Shown here piece by piece: positions 5,920-13,575 of a stretch of 24,461 nucleotides of DNA. This stretch comes from Dactylosporangium sp. AC04546 (GTDB lineage Bacteria; Actinomycetota; Actinomycetes; Mycobacteriales; Micromonosporaceae). The stretch covers positions 1 through 24,461 of the forward strand of contig NZ_JAHYSG010000151.1 of NCBI RefSeq assembly GCF_022095675.1. Reading direction: 5' to 3'. The stretch's first letter is position 1. Every line of letters starts with the position of its first letter. Position numbers and translations under genes: made by a program. The notes beneath the pieces are model-generated. The model saw only the letters and a program-made list of their open reading frames with translations, searched no databases and had not been told where the DNA came from.

Positions 5920-8900
5920 GTGACCGAGTGGGAGCCGGCCACCGAGGCCGAGGCCACCATGCGCGATGCCCTGCGCGCGAACGACCAGGAGCAGTACTTC
6001 CGCATCCTCGCGCGCACCGACGTCTTGCTGCCGATCGCGCCCGACGCGCCGCAGCAGATCGGGCCCGGCGACGCCGGCTGGGGCACGTGGACCACCGACG
6101 GCCGCACGCATGTGCTCGCATTCACATCGCCGGCCGCGCTGCACGAGTGCCTGGCCGGGCACCCCGGCACCCACCGGCGCGTGCCCTTCCGCGACCTCGC
6201 GACCATCTGGCCCAACGTCGACTGGTGGCTCGCGGTCAATCCCGGCCTTCCCATCGAGGGGTACCTCCCGAGCTGGTTCGTCACCCAGATCAGCCGCGGC
6301 GACGTGCGCCTCCCGGGTCGCACGCTCGGCGCCCGGGCGCGCATGGAGCAGGCGACCAACCGGACCCGCGCCGTCGCCCAGGTGCCGGTGCGCAGCGTGC
6401 CCAACCAGCCGGCCCCGACGCCGATCGAGCGCCAGCGCATGAAGGCGGCCGAGCAGTTGCCCCCGCCGGCGCCCACCTCGGCCCCGCCGGCCGTGCCGCC
6501 GCGCCGCGAGGTGCCGCCGCCGGATGTGGCCCCACCGGGCGCGTTCCTGCCCACGCGGGCTGACCGTCCCGTGAACTTCGACCGGACGATGGGTGCTCGT
6601 TCGGTACCGCAGCCGCCACCGCAAGCGCCCGTCTCGCCCCCGCCCGACAGCCCGGCGCGCGGGCGGGCGACCTTCCCGCGCCGCGGGCTGTTCGACGACG
6701 AGGATCACCGTTCGATCGACGTGCCCGGGGAGAAGGAGCTGTTCGGCGACCTGCCCCGCCGGCCGGGCGGGGAGGGTGACCTGCCGCGTCGTCCCGGCGC
6801 TGGTGAGAGTGGTCTCCCTTCCGGCGGGTTGCCGTCGCGTACGCCTGGATCGTCGGACTCGCCCCGGTTTGCCGGATCTGCGGGGCCGTCGGCGGAGGAA
6901 AGCGACCAGCGGCGGTACTGGCCCCGCCGGGATCCGGCGCGGAGCCTCGGCGAGGTGTATACGGAGCACGCCGATCCGGTGCTGCCCGCCGCTTGGCAAC
7001 CGCCGCCGGACCTGCCGAAGCATGGCGGGCCGCCGCTGCCGACTCGCCAGCCTCAGGCGCAGCCGCCGGCCGCCTTCCGGTCCGGGGAGCCGCCGCTGCC
7101 GTCTCGTCCTGCGGAGACCTCGCGGCCCGCGGAGAGTGGGCTGTTCGGGGCTCGGTCCGGTGAGGACCGGCCGTTCGGGGCGGGTGGGCGGCTGCCTGGC
7201 CGTCCGTCGACGCTTGGCAACAGTGGTCCGCTGCCGCCGCGGCCGGCTGCTCAGCCGGCGCCGGAGGAGGGTGGCGGTTCGCTGCCGCTGCCGCCCCGTC
7301 CCGGGTTCGGAGACGGCGGCTCGTTGCCGTCCCGTCCTGGTCTTGGTGACGGCGACCCGTTGCCATCGCGGTTCGGTGCTGGTGAGGCTGGTTCGCTGCC
7401 GTCCCGGTCTGGGCCCGGTGAGGGTGGTTCGCTGCCGGCTCGGCCTGGCTTCGGTGACGCGGGTTCGCCCTCGGCGCGGCCCGGTGACGACGGTGATCGC
7501 GGGTTCGGTGCGGGGGGCGCGTTCCCGTCCCGCCCCGCCGAAGACGGTGATCGCGGGTTCGGCGCCTCCAGTCCGGGCGATGATCGTGGGTTCGGTGGGC
7601 TGCCTTCGCGGTCGGGCCGAGGCGAGGAAGCGCTGGCGGCCGGAGGGTTCTTCGGGGCCGCGGATGCGCCGGCGAGCGACCAGACGCAGCCGATCGGGTG
7701 GAACGGGCCGGGCGACGTACGGCCGGCCAGCCTCGCCAAACCCGCCGGCCGCGCGCCCGAGGGGCGGCCGGCCGACGAGCCGCTGCTGTTCGACCGGCCG
7801 GTGTTCGACCGGCCCGGGTTCAACCGGCTCGACATCGAGCAGCCGGAGGTTGACGAGCCGGCGGAGCCGTTGCCGTTCGGGGGAGTGGCGTCGCGGGCCC
7901 GGGCCGCCGGGTTCGGTGGCAGCGACCTCGATCAGCACCCGTTCTTCGCCGACGAGCCCGACCTTCCGCCGGCCAAGGGCCAGTCGTCGTTCTTCGCGCC
8001 CCCGATGCAGGACGCCGAGCCGGAGCGCGGGAAGAGCGGGGACGCTCCGCTGCGTGCTGGGCAACCACCGGCCGCCGCGCAGGTGCCGCCGCACCACACC
8101 GAGCCGCCATACCTTGCCGAGTCGTCGGGCTCGCCGTCGCGTCTCGCGGAGCCGCTGGCCGCGCCGCCGTATCTTGAGTCGTCGGGTCTGCCATCGCGCC
8201 TTGCGGAGCCGCTGGCCGCGCCGCCGTATCTTGAGTCGTCGGGTCTGCCGTCGCGCCTCGCTGAGCCGTCGTACCTTGCGCAGGAGCGCGAAGATCAGCC
8301 GTCGCGCTTCGGTGAGTCGTCGTACTTTGCGGATTCGCCGAGCGTCCAGTCCCCGGCCGGTCCGGCGTATCCGGCCGAGGCCCCGCCGGCCGCGGTTGAG
8401 CCGCCGCGCCTCGCGCAGGCGGGTGCGGGTGAGGCACCGGCCTCAGAGAACGGGTCGTTCTTCTTCTCCGGCGGCGAGTCCAGCTTCTTCGGGAGCGGCG
8501 AGCCGGCGGCGTCCGCCGGCGGGTCGGTCTTCGGTAGCCGGCGTGAACCGGCGGCCGATCCGGGGCTGGACGGGCCTACGGAGCCGGTCGACTACCCGGG
8601 GCAGGTCTCCTTCGCTTCCGGGGTCGACGCCCTCGCCCACGGCGGTGCGAACGGTGAGAGCGACTGGCGGGACCCGTCGCCCGAGCTGCGCTCCTTCTTC
8701 GAGACCGGGGCCGCCGAGCGGGCACAGCTGGCCCAGGAGGAGCCGGAGGCGCCGAGCCGGCCGGGCGAGTCCGTGTACGAGCCCGAGATCGTCGATGGCG
8801 CCCCCGTGCGGCTGCACGAGGAGATCGTCGACGCCGAGGTGGTCGTCCCGACCACCGACTCCGACACCGGCAGTTGGCCCGTCGGGTCCTGGCAGGCGAA

Positions 8901-10434
8901 CGCCTGGCGGCAGACCGCGCCCCGCGAGACCTCGTGGGAGGAGCCCGCTCCGGCCGTCCAACCGCAGCCGGAGCCGGTCGCTGAGTGGCAGCCGCAGTCC
9001 GCGTCGCAGCCGGTGATGGAATGGCAGCCCGAGCGGGAGCCGGTCGCGGATTGGCAGTCCCAGCCCGCGCCACAACCGGTCGCTGAGTGGCAGCCGCAGT
9101 CCGCGTCGCAGCGCGCGGTCGAGTGGCAGCCCGAGCCCGAGCGGGAGCCGGTCGCCGAGTGGCAGCCGCAGTCCACGTCGCAGCCGGCGGTCGAGTGGCA
9201 GCCCGAGCCCGACCGGGAGCCGGTCGCGGAATGGCAGCCCCAGTCCGCGTCGCAGCCCGAGCCGGTCGCCGAGTGGCAGCCGCAGTCCGCGTCGCAGCCG
9301 GTGGTGGAGCCCGAACCGGTCGCCGAGTGGGAGGCTCAGCCCGCCGCCGGCTGGCAGGCCCCCGAACAAGAGCCGCTGGCAGCGAGCCCCGCCCCGACCA
9401 GTCCGGCCCCGGCGAGCAGCCCCGCGCCGGCTGACCGGGAGGCCGCGCCCAAGCGGCCCGACCCGGCCGCCATCGCGAACTTCCAGCCCGCCAACACCAC
9501 CGAACGGGAGCTCTTCGAGGCCGTCCAGGCCAACAACACCGACCGGTTCCTGTCGACCCTGTTGCTGGCGAAGGTGCTCGTGCCCTACTGGGACGGCGAG
9601 GGCGCCGTCGCGCCGCAGAACTGGCGCACCGAGCACATGAACGGCGTGCCCCACCTCGTGGTCTTCTCGTCGCAGGACCGCATGGAGGACCGGCTCGGCG
9701 AGGACGCCCTCGGCAGCTGGATCAAGTTCACCCGCCTCATCCGCCAGTGGCCGCCCGGCGACCAGCTCGCGTTCGCGATCAACCCAGAGTCGCCGGCGGG
9801 GGCGGTGCTGCCCGGCTCTGAGGTCATCCAGCTCGCCACCTGGGCGGCCGAGATGGGGCTCGGCGTCGACGAGCCCGAGGAGCCGTACGCACCGGCCAAG
9901 CCGCACGAGGAGGCCCAGCCGCGGCCCGCGTTCGAGCCGCCCGCGTCCGGCGGGCAGTTGGTGATGCAGAAGCCGATCTCGCCCGAGCAGCTCAGCTACT
10001 ACCTCGAGCGCAACTACGACCGGGTCTCCGGGTTCGTGCACCGCGCCAGCGAGGTCGCGCATCTCCAGACGCCCGAGCAGCTGTACAACGCGCTCGGCCT
10101 CGGCTACGCGGGGTCGAGCTTCAAGCCCGACGCCGACGAGTCCTACGTGCTGCGCTGGATCGCCTACCGCGGCGACCTGTACCGCATCCCGTACGGCGGG
10201 TCGTCGCAGGAGGCCATGCGGGCCATGGAGGGCTGGGTCATCGAGCGCCCGCCGTTCCGCGGCAACGGCTTCGCGCCGAGCGAGACCAGCGACGTGATCG
10301 CCGAGTTCAAGGTCGACAGCGCCCGGCTGCCGCACGACGCCGAGCTCTGGCGGCTGCGCCGTGACGGCCGGCAGGAGCTCATCGCGCGGCTCGACGCCGA
10401 CGGCCCCAACTGGCGCAAGGGCGGCGCGCTGTGA
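5920..10434 (+). CDS. Giant two-SseB-domain repeat protein with unknown C-terminal domain
   Basis: The 1504-residue product has several parts. Residues 1 to about 120 form an SseB-like domain (TEWEPATEAE, ALRANDQEQYFRIL, WWLAVNPGLPIEGYLP). About 125-1183 is a Pro/Gly/Ser/Glu-rich low-complexity linker with three families of in-frame repeats (452-522, 728-783, 1018-1141). About 1184-1315 is a second SseB-like domain (FQPANTTERELFEAVQANN, LAFAINPESPAGAVLP). About 1353-1504 is an unrecognised compact domain (YYLERNYDRVSGFVHRA, VLRWIAYRGDLYRIPYGG, PPFRGNGFAPSE). No signal peptide or membrane helix is visible. The start is GTG at 5920 with an AAGGGG ribosome site; GTG at 5914 is possible. It diverges from mycP and overlaps the next gene by 4 bp. 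The SseB fold is known from proteins around specialised secretion but has no single function. An effector or secretion-linked scaffold is inferred, not shown. Confidence 0.85.
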   Translation: MTEWEPATEAEATMRDALRANDQEQYFRILARTDVLLPIAPDAPQQIGPGDAGWGTWTTDGRTHVLAFTSPAALHECLAGHPGTHRRVPFRDLATIWPNVDWWLAVNPGLPIEGYLPSWFVTQISRGDVRLPGRTLGARARMEQATNRTRAVAQVPVRSVPNQPAPTPIERQRMKAAEQLPPPAPTSAPPAVPPRREVPPPDVAPPGAFLPTRADRPVNFDRTMGARSVPQPPPQAPVSPPPDSPARGRATFPRRGLFDDEDHRSIDVPGEKELFGDLPRRPGGEGDLPRRPGAGESGLPSGGLPSRTPGSSDSPRFAGSAGPSAEESDQRRYWPRRDPARSLGEVYTEHADPVLPAAWQPPPDLPKHGGPPLPTRQPQAQPPAAFRSGEPPLPSRPAETSRPAESGLFGARSGEDRPFGAGGRLPGRPSTLGNSGPLPPRPAAQPAPEEGGGSLPLPPRPGFGDGGSLPSRPGLGDGDPLPSRFGAGEAGSLPSRSGPGEGGSLPARPGFGDAGSPSARPGDDGDRGFGAGGAFPSRPAEDGDRGFGASSPGDDRGFGGLPSRSGRGEEALAAGGFFGAADAPASDQTQPIGWNGPGDVRPASLAKPAGRAPEGRPADEPLLFDRPVFDRPGFNRLDIEQPEVDEPAEPLPFGGVASRARAAGFGGSDLDQHPFFADEPDLPPAKGQSSFFAPPMQDAEPERGKSGDAPLRAGQPPAAAQVPPHHTEPPYLAESSGSPSRLAEPLAAPPYLESSGLPSRLAEPLAAPPYLESSGLPSRLAEPSYLAQEREDQPSRFGESSYFADSPSVQSPAGPAYPAEAPPAAVEPPRLAQAGAGEAPASENGSFFFSGGESSFFGSGEPAASAGGSVFGSRREPAADPGLDGPTEPVDYPGQVSFASGVDALAHGGANGESDWRDPSPELRSFFETGAAERAQLAQEEPEAPSRPGESVYEPEIVDGAPVRLHEEIVDAEVVVPTTDSDTGSWPVGSWQANAWRQTAPRETSWEEPAPAVQPQPEPVAEWQPQSASQPVMEWQPEREPVADWQSQPAPQPVAEWQPQSASQRAVEWQPEPEREPVAEWQPQSTSQPAVEWQPEPDREPVAEWQPQSASQPEPVAEWQPQSASQPVVEPEPVAEWEAQPAAGWQAPEQEPLAASPAPTSPAPASSPAPADREAAPKRPDPAAIANFQPANTTERELFEAVQANNTDRFLSTLLLAKVLVPYWDGEGAVAPQNWRTEHMNGVPHLVVFSSQDRMEDRLGEDALGSWIKFTRLIRQWPPGDQLAFAINPESPAGAVLPGSEVIQLATWAAEMGLGVDEPEEPYAPAKPHEEAQPRPAFEPPASGGQLVMQKPISPEQLSYYLERNYDRVSGFVHRASEVAHLQTPEQLYNALGLGYAGSSFKPDADESYVLRWIAYRGDLYRIPYGGSSQEAMRAMEGWVIERPPFRGNGFAPSETSDVIAEFKVDSARLPHDAELWRLRRDGRQELIARLDADGPNWRKGGAL
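7273..7485 (+). repeat. In-frame 12-residue repeat in the giant SseB protein
   Basis: Roughly five to six units of GGSLPSRPGxGD (36 bp each) encode residues 452-522. Units differ at several third codon positions and by G/A and D/E exchanges. More distant LPSR copies occur on both sides. Confidence 0.8.
8101..8268 (+). repeat. In-frame 57-bp repeat in the giant SseB protein
   Basis: Three tandem units of LAAPPYLESSGLPSRLAEP (19 residues, the first partial) encode residues 728-783. The last two copies are nearly identical at DNA level, which suggests a recent duplication. Confidence 0.85.
8971..9342 (+). repeat. Trp/Glu/Gln-rich in-frame repeats in the giant SseB protein
   Basis: Residues 1018-1141 hold five copies of VAEWQPQS(A/T)SQ alternating with degenerate VEWQPEPxREP units. 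The block is acidic with a tryptophan about every 10-15 residues. It lies just before the second SseB domain. Confidence 0.85.
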
Positions 10435-10796
10435 TCCGCGACGGCTACGCGGCCCGGTGGCGGGGCGCCGAGTACGAGGCCAGCCCCGACGGCGACGACG
10501 TCCGCCTGTACCGGCCCGATCAGGCTGACGGGTTCGACGAGGTGCGACCCGGGCGGTACCGCAGAATCGTCGCGCTCAACGAGGTCGACGAGCTCGTGTA
10601 TGTGCGCACCACCTGCTTCTGGCGCGGTCAGCCGTTCATCGTGCTGGGGGAGCACGACGGGTGGCTGCGCGTCGAGTACACCGGCGGCCGCGCGCCGGTC
10701 GCCGCGGAGCTCAACCTGGAGGAGTTCGACTACGGCGTGTACCAGGGCTGGGCGCCCCAGGCCGAGGTCTCCGAGCTGCGCGAGCAGCGCGTCTAG
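10431..10796 (+). CDS. Small acidic protein coupled to the giant SseB gene
   Basis: I do not recognise this 121-residue family with certainty. The GTG start overlaps the TGA stop of the upstream gene (GTGA, 10431-10434), so the two are translationally coupled and probably made in a fixed ratio. The protein is soluble and acidic, with no signal or membrane segment. Notable stretches are YEASPDGDDVRLYRP (about residues 16-30), FIVLGEHDGWLRVEYTGG (about 66-83) and FDYGVYQGWAP. It looks like a compact single domain rich in beta structure. Its position directly behind a large multidomain protein in a secretion locus is where an immunity protein or dedicated chaperone would lie; that role is inference. 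It ends 6 bp from the convergent hydrolase gene. Confidence 0.85.
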   Translation: MIRDGYAARWRGAEYEASPDGDDVRLYRPDQADGFDEVRPGRYRRIVALNEVDELVYVRTTCFWRGQPFIVLGEHDGWLRVEYTGGRAPVAAELNLEEFDYGVYQGWAPQAEVSELREQRV

Positions 10797-10802
10797 AAAG
10801 CT

Positions 10803-11726
10803 CTACAGCCCCTTCACCCAGCGCAGGATCTCGCCGGTGACCAGCTCTGGCTGCTCCAGGTGCGGGAAGTGGGAGGCATCGGGAAGCAGCCGCCACTCGT
10901 ACTCCGCGAGGACATAGCGCCCAGATCCCTGCGCGGTCCTCGGCAGTACCGCCGGATCCAACGCCCCGTGCAGCTGCAGCGTGGGCGCGGTCAGCGGCTG
11001 CTGGAGCAGCTTGACGAAGCGGTAGCCCTGCAGGCGCAGCGTCGCCCGCACCGCCCACCGGTAGGTCTCCAGCGCGCAGAACGCGGCCTGCGGGATGCGC
11101 ATCGCCTCGCGGCAGGTGCGCTCGTAGTCGGCGTACCCGGGCGAAGTCACCCAATCGGGTGAACCCCACATCCGTAAGTAATCACCCACGAGTGCAGCAT
11201 TGTCGCGGGTCAGGATGTGCTCGAAGCGCGGCACCTGGAACCTCAGCACCGGCTTGGCGGCGGCCAGCTGGCCGCGCGGGTCGGTGGCGAGCGCCGCGCG
11301 CAGCCGGAGCGGGTGGGCGGCGCCGAGCACGACCAGCCGGCGGACGAGCTTCGGGTGGAACGCTGCGGTCGTCCAGCCGATCATGCCGCCGTAGCCGGCG
11401 CCGACCAGGAACGCGCTGCGCTCGCCGAGGGCGCGGATGAGACCCGCCACATCGCCCGCCATCGTGTACCCGTCGTAACCGCGCGGTGGCTTGTCGCTTG
11501 CGCCGTAGCCACGCAGGTCGATGGCGACCGCGCGGAAGCCGGCGTCGGCGACCGCGGCCAGCTGGTGGTGCCAGGCGTACCAGAACTCGGGGAAGCCGTG
11601 CAGGAACAGCACCATCGGGCCGGTGCCGGCCTCCACGACGTGGAACCGCGTGCCGTTGGCGCTGACGAACCGGTGCGACCACGGCCCGTCGATCATGACG
11701 CAGGAGTCGTCAACCGCGGTGTTCAT
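10803..11726 (-). CDS. Alpha/beta-hydrolase, epoxide-hydrolase-like, nucleophile missing
   Basis: The 307-residue product has the alpha/beta-hydrolase fold of the epoxide hydrolase/haloalkane dehalogenase branch. HGFPEFWYAW (residues 43-52) is the oxyanion-hole motif, followed by DLRGYGASDKP (70-80). The general-acid position is D257 in HGALDP and the base is H286 in SHFPHLEQPE. The nucleophile elbow, normally GHDWGG or GxSxG, reads GAGYGG (109-114), so position 111 is glycine. The protein is either inactive as a classical hydrolase or uses other chemistry. No signal peptide is seen. A TACGCT box lies 7 nt before the ATG and no ribosome site is visible, suggesting a leaderless transcript. It is probably transcribed alone. 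Confidence 0.88.
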   Translation of the reverse strand: MNTAVDDSCVMIDGPWSHRFVSANGTRFHVVEAGTGPMVLFLHGFPEFWYAWHHQLAAVADAGFRAVAIDLRGYGASDKPPRGYDGYTMAGDVAGLIRALGERSAFLVGAGYGGMIGWTTAAFHPKLVRRLVVLGAAHPLRLRAALATDPRGQLAAAKPVLRFQVPRFEHILTRDNAALVGDYLRMWGSPDWVTSPGYADYERTCREAMRIPQAAFCALETYRWAVRATLRLQGYRFVKLLQQPLTAPTLQLHGALDPAVLPRTAQGSGRYVLAEYEWRLLPDASHFPHLEQPELVTGEILRWVKGL

Positions 11727-11733
11727 ATCGCTC

Positions 11734-11739
11734 AGCGTA
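11734..11739 (-). promoter_or_regulatory. Putative -10 box of the hydrolase gene, leaderless type
   Basis: TACGCT on the minus strand ends 7 nt before the ATG. It lies in the 61-bp gap after the preceding minus-strand gene, so the hydrolase can have its own promoter. Confidence 0.4.
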
Positions 11740-11787
11740 GGGCCTGCCCAGCGGAAACCGGCCCATTGGCATGTGATCTTGCACTAA

Positions 11788-12996
11788 CTACCGCGTCATG
11801 AACTGGTCCTGGTTGTTGGCGCCGTCGAGGTCGGGAGCCGTCGTGCCGTCCGGCAGCCGCGCGTCGATGCGGACCGACTCGGTGAATCCGCCGCCGTGGA
11901 CCGCGCCGTGCCGGAACTCGAACGTCATCTCGCGCGTGGCACCGGGCGCGGGCGGGGTGACCGGGCACTGGGCCGTCTGCGCGTCCGTGAACGTGCAGCC
12001 GTTCCAGCCGGTCAGGCCGCTGTACAGCTCCGTGGTCATGTAGATGTCGCCGCTCATGTGGAACGTGATGACCGCCTTCTGGGGCGTCCCGCCACGGTTG
12101 TTGCGGATCGTCACGGTCACGGTGCCGTACGCGGACTGGTTGCTGTCGGGCGTGCCCCAGACCAGGTCGGTCGCGGTGACCGAGAGGTCGGCGACGTTCG
12201 GGTTGGGCGGGAACGACCTGGGCCCGTCGACCTGCTGGAACGCCGTGCCGGACCAGGTGTACGAGCGCCATTGGTGCTGCGGCAGCTGCTCGGACTCACC
12301 GCAGCAGCCCCGGTAGTCGCCCATCTCGACCTGCACCTGGGCGCCGGAGGCCGCGACGTCGAACAGTGCCTTGATGGCTCCGCCGGTGCGCACGACCCGG
12401 CCGACCGTGGTGACCGCGCCGGACGAGTCCCGATCGAAGACCACGACCTGCCCGGCGGCCTCGCCTCCCGTGCAGCTCAACAGAGCCGCGGTCTCGGGAG
12501 ACCCGTCCCGGTCGACGTCCGGGTACACCAACTTCTCGATCTTGACGGTCCATGTCCCGGACCGGGTCGACTCGCCGTGGAAGGTGAACCGGCCGGACGG
12601 GCAGCCGTCCTGCGACCAGGCCGGCAGGTCGACCGTCGCGGCGGCCAGCTCCTCGCGGCTCATCCGGCCGTACGCCGACATACTCGGGGAAGGCGGCGGT
12701 GTCGAGGGCGACGGTGCGGCGGTGGAGGCGGACGCGGACGCGGCCGGTGGCGTCGACGCGTCGTTCGACGTGCTCGGGTCGACCGCGCGTTCCGCGGGCA
12801 CGCCGAGCAGTGTGTAGCTGCCCAGCCCGGCGACCACCAGCGTCGCGGCGACGGTGACGACCCGGTTGCGACGCCGGCGCCGGCGGACCGTGGTGTGCAC
12901 GGCGGCCGAGCCGGGAGCCACGACCCGCGGCGAGAACTCGGCGCGGAAGTCGTCGAGTGCGTCCTGTAGCCCACGGGGCGTTTCACGCTCGGGCAT
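11788..12996 (-). CDS. Membrane-anchored extracytoplasmic protein cotranscribed with the sigma factor
   Basis: I know no specific function for this 402-residue protein. Residues 1-44 are cytoplasmic and end in a run of arginines. About 45-65 is a single membrane helix. A Ser/Pro/Thr/Ala linker (about 72-106) leads to an outer region. Within that, DVDRDGSPET (160-169) is a DxDxDG calcium-loop-like motif as in FG-GAP repeats, and CC lies at 231-232. The C-terminal domain (about 268-402) starts ADLSVTATDL, contains C334 and C344, and ends DLDGANNQDQF. This domain matches those of the secreted protein at 13576-14502. The start ATG has a strong GGAAGGAGG site. The gene overlaps the end of the sigma gene by 14 bp, so it may sense or transmit a signal to that sigma factor. 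It lacks a recognisable zinc anti-sigma domain. Confidence 0.85.
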   Translation of the reverse strand: MPERETPRGLQDALDDFRAEFSPRVVAPGSAAVHTTVRRRRRRNRVVTVAATLVVAGLGSYTLLGVPAERAVDPSTSNDASTPPAASASASTAAPSPSTPPPSPSMSAYGRMSREELAAATVDLPAWSQDGCPSGRFTFHGESTRSGTWTVKIEKLVYPDVDRDGSPETAALLSCTGGEAAGQVVVFDRDSSGAVTTVGRVVRTGGAIKALFDVAASGAQVQVEMGDYRGCCGESEQLPQHQWRSYTWSGTAFQQVDGPRSFPPNPNVADLSVTATDLVWGTPDSNQSAYGTVTVTIRNNRGGTPQKAVITFHMSGDIYMTTELYSGLTGWNGCTFTDAQTAQCPVTPPAPGATREMTFEFRHGAVHGGGFTESVRIDARLPDGTTAPDLDGANNQDQFMTR

Positions 12997-13504
12997 CGTC
13001 GTCCTCCTTCCAGGTGTCCGACAGCTGCTCGGCCAGCACCTTGCGGGTCCGGTGCAGCCACGACTTCACCGTGTTCTCGGCGACCTGCTCCTGGCTCGCG
13101 ATGTCCGAGATGGACAGATCGCCGATGTAGTACAGGATGAAGACCCGGCGCGCGTTCGCCGGCACCGTTGCCAGCGCGCGGATCAGATCCACGCGATCCG
13201 GCGTCGGCCCGTCGGTGACCTGGGGCCGGAGGTGGGCGAACGCGGCGATGGCCCGGCGCGCCTGCCGGAACCGGTTCTTGGCGAGGTTCCAGGCGACCCG
13301 GCGCACCCAGGCGCCCGGATTGTCGTACAGCACGATCGTGCTCCACCGCGGCAGCGCCCGGCAGAACGCCTCCTGCGCCAGATCCTGGGCATAGGCCAGG
13401 TCACCCGTGTACGCGCAGAGTTGCAGCGTCAACGAGTGGAAGTTGGCGGCGTAGAACTCGTCGAAGCCGGCACTGGCCGAGGCCGTCGAGGCTGCGGTAT
13501 TCAA
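12983..13504 (-). CDS. SigE-family (group 4) RNA polymerase sigma factor
   Basis: Sigma factors of this class direct RNA polymerase to stress or envelope regulons. The 173-residue product has region 2 (about residues 14-83: GFDEFYAANFHSLTLQL, DLAQEAFCRAL, PGAWVRRVAWNLAKNRFRQ) and region 4 (about 107-161: LIRALATVPANARRVFILYYIGDLSISDIA, ENTVKSWLHRTRKVL), giving the compact two-domain form. The start is uncertain. TTG at 13504 has an AAGGA site 8 nt upstream. TTG at 13519 and GTG at 13555 are longer options. It lies between the secreted protein gene (71-bp gap) and the membrane protein gene (14-bp overlap) on the same strand, so all three are likely one operon. Confidence 0.93.
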   Translation of the reverse strand: MNTAASTASASAGFDEFYAANFHSLTLQLCAYTGDLAYAQDLAQEAFCRALPRWSTIVLYDNPGAWVRRVAWNLAKNRFRQARRAIAAFAHLRPQVTDGPTPDRVDLIRALATVPANARRVFILYYIGDLSISDIASQEQVAENTVKSWLHRTRKVLAEQLSDTWKEDDDARA

Positions 13505-13575
13505 ATCCCTGTCCTTCAAGGGCCGCAGGGCGGAGGGCCCCCCGTCGGTGCCCACCGCCACATCGCGCGCAACGC

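Noticed and set aside
5872..8097. Long antisense frame opposite the giant SseB gene
   Set aside because: The sense frame has two recognisable SseB domains and a coupled downstream gene. The antisense product is Arg-rich without domains.
7273..9342. CRISPR-like spacing of repeats
   Set aside because: The repeats are in-frame, lack unique spacers and encode protein repeats; there are no cas genes.
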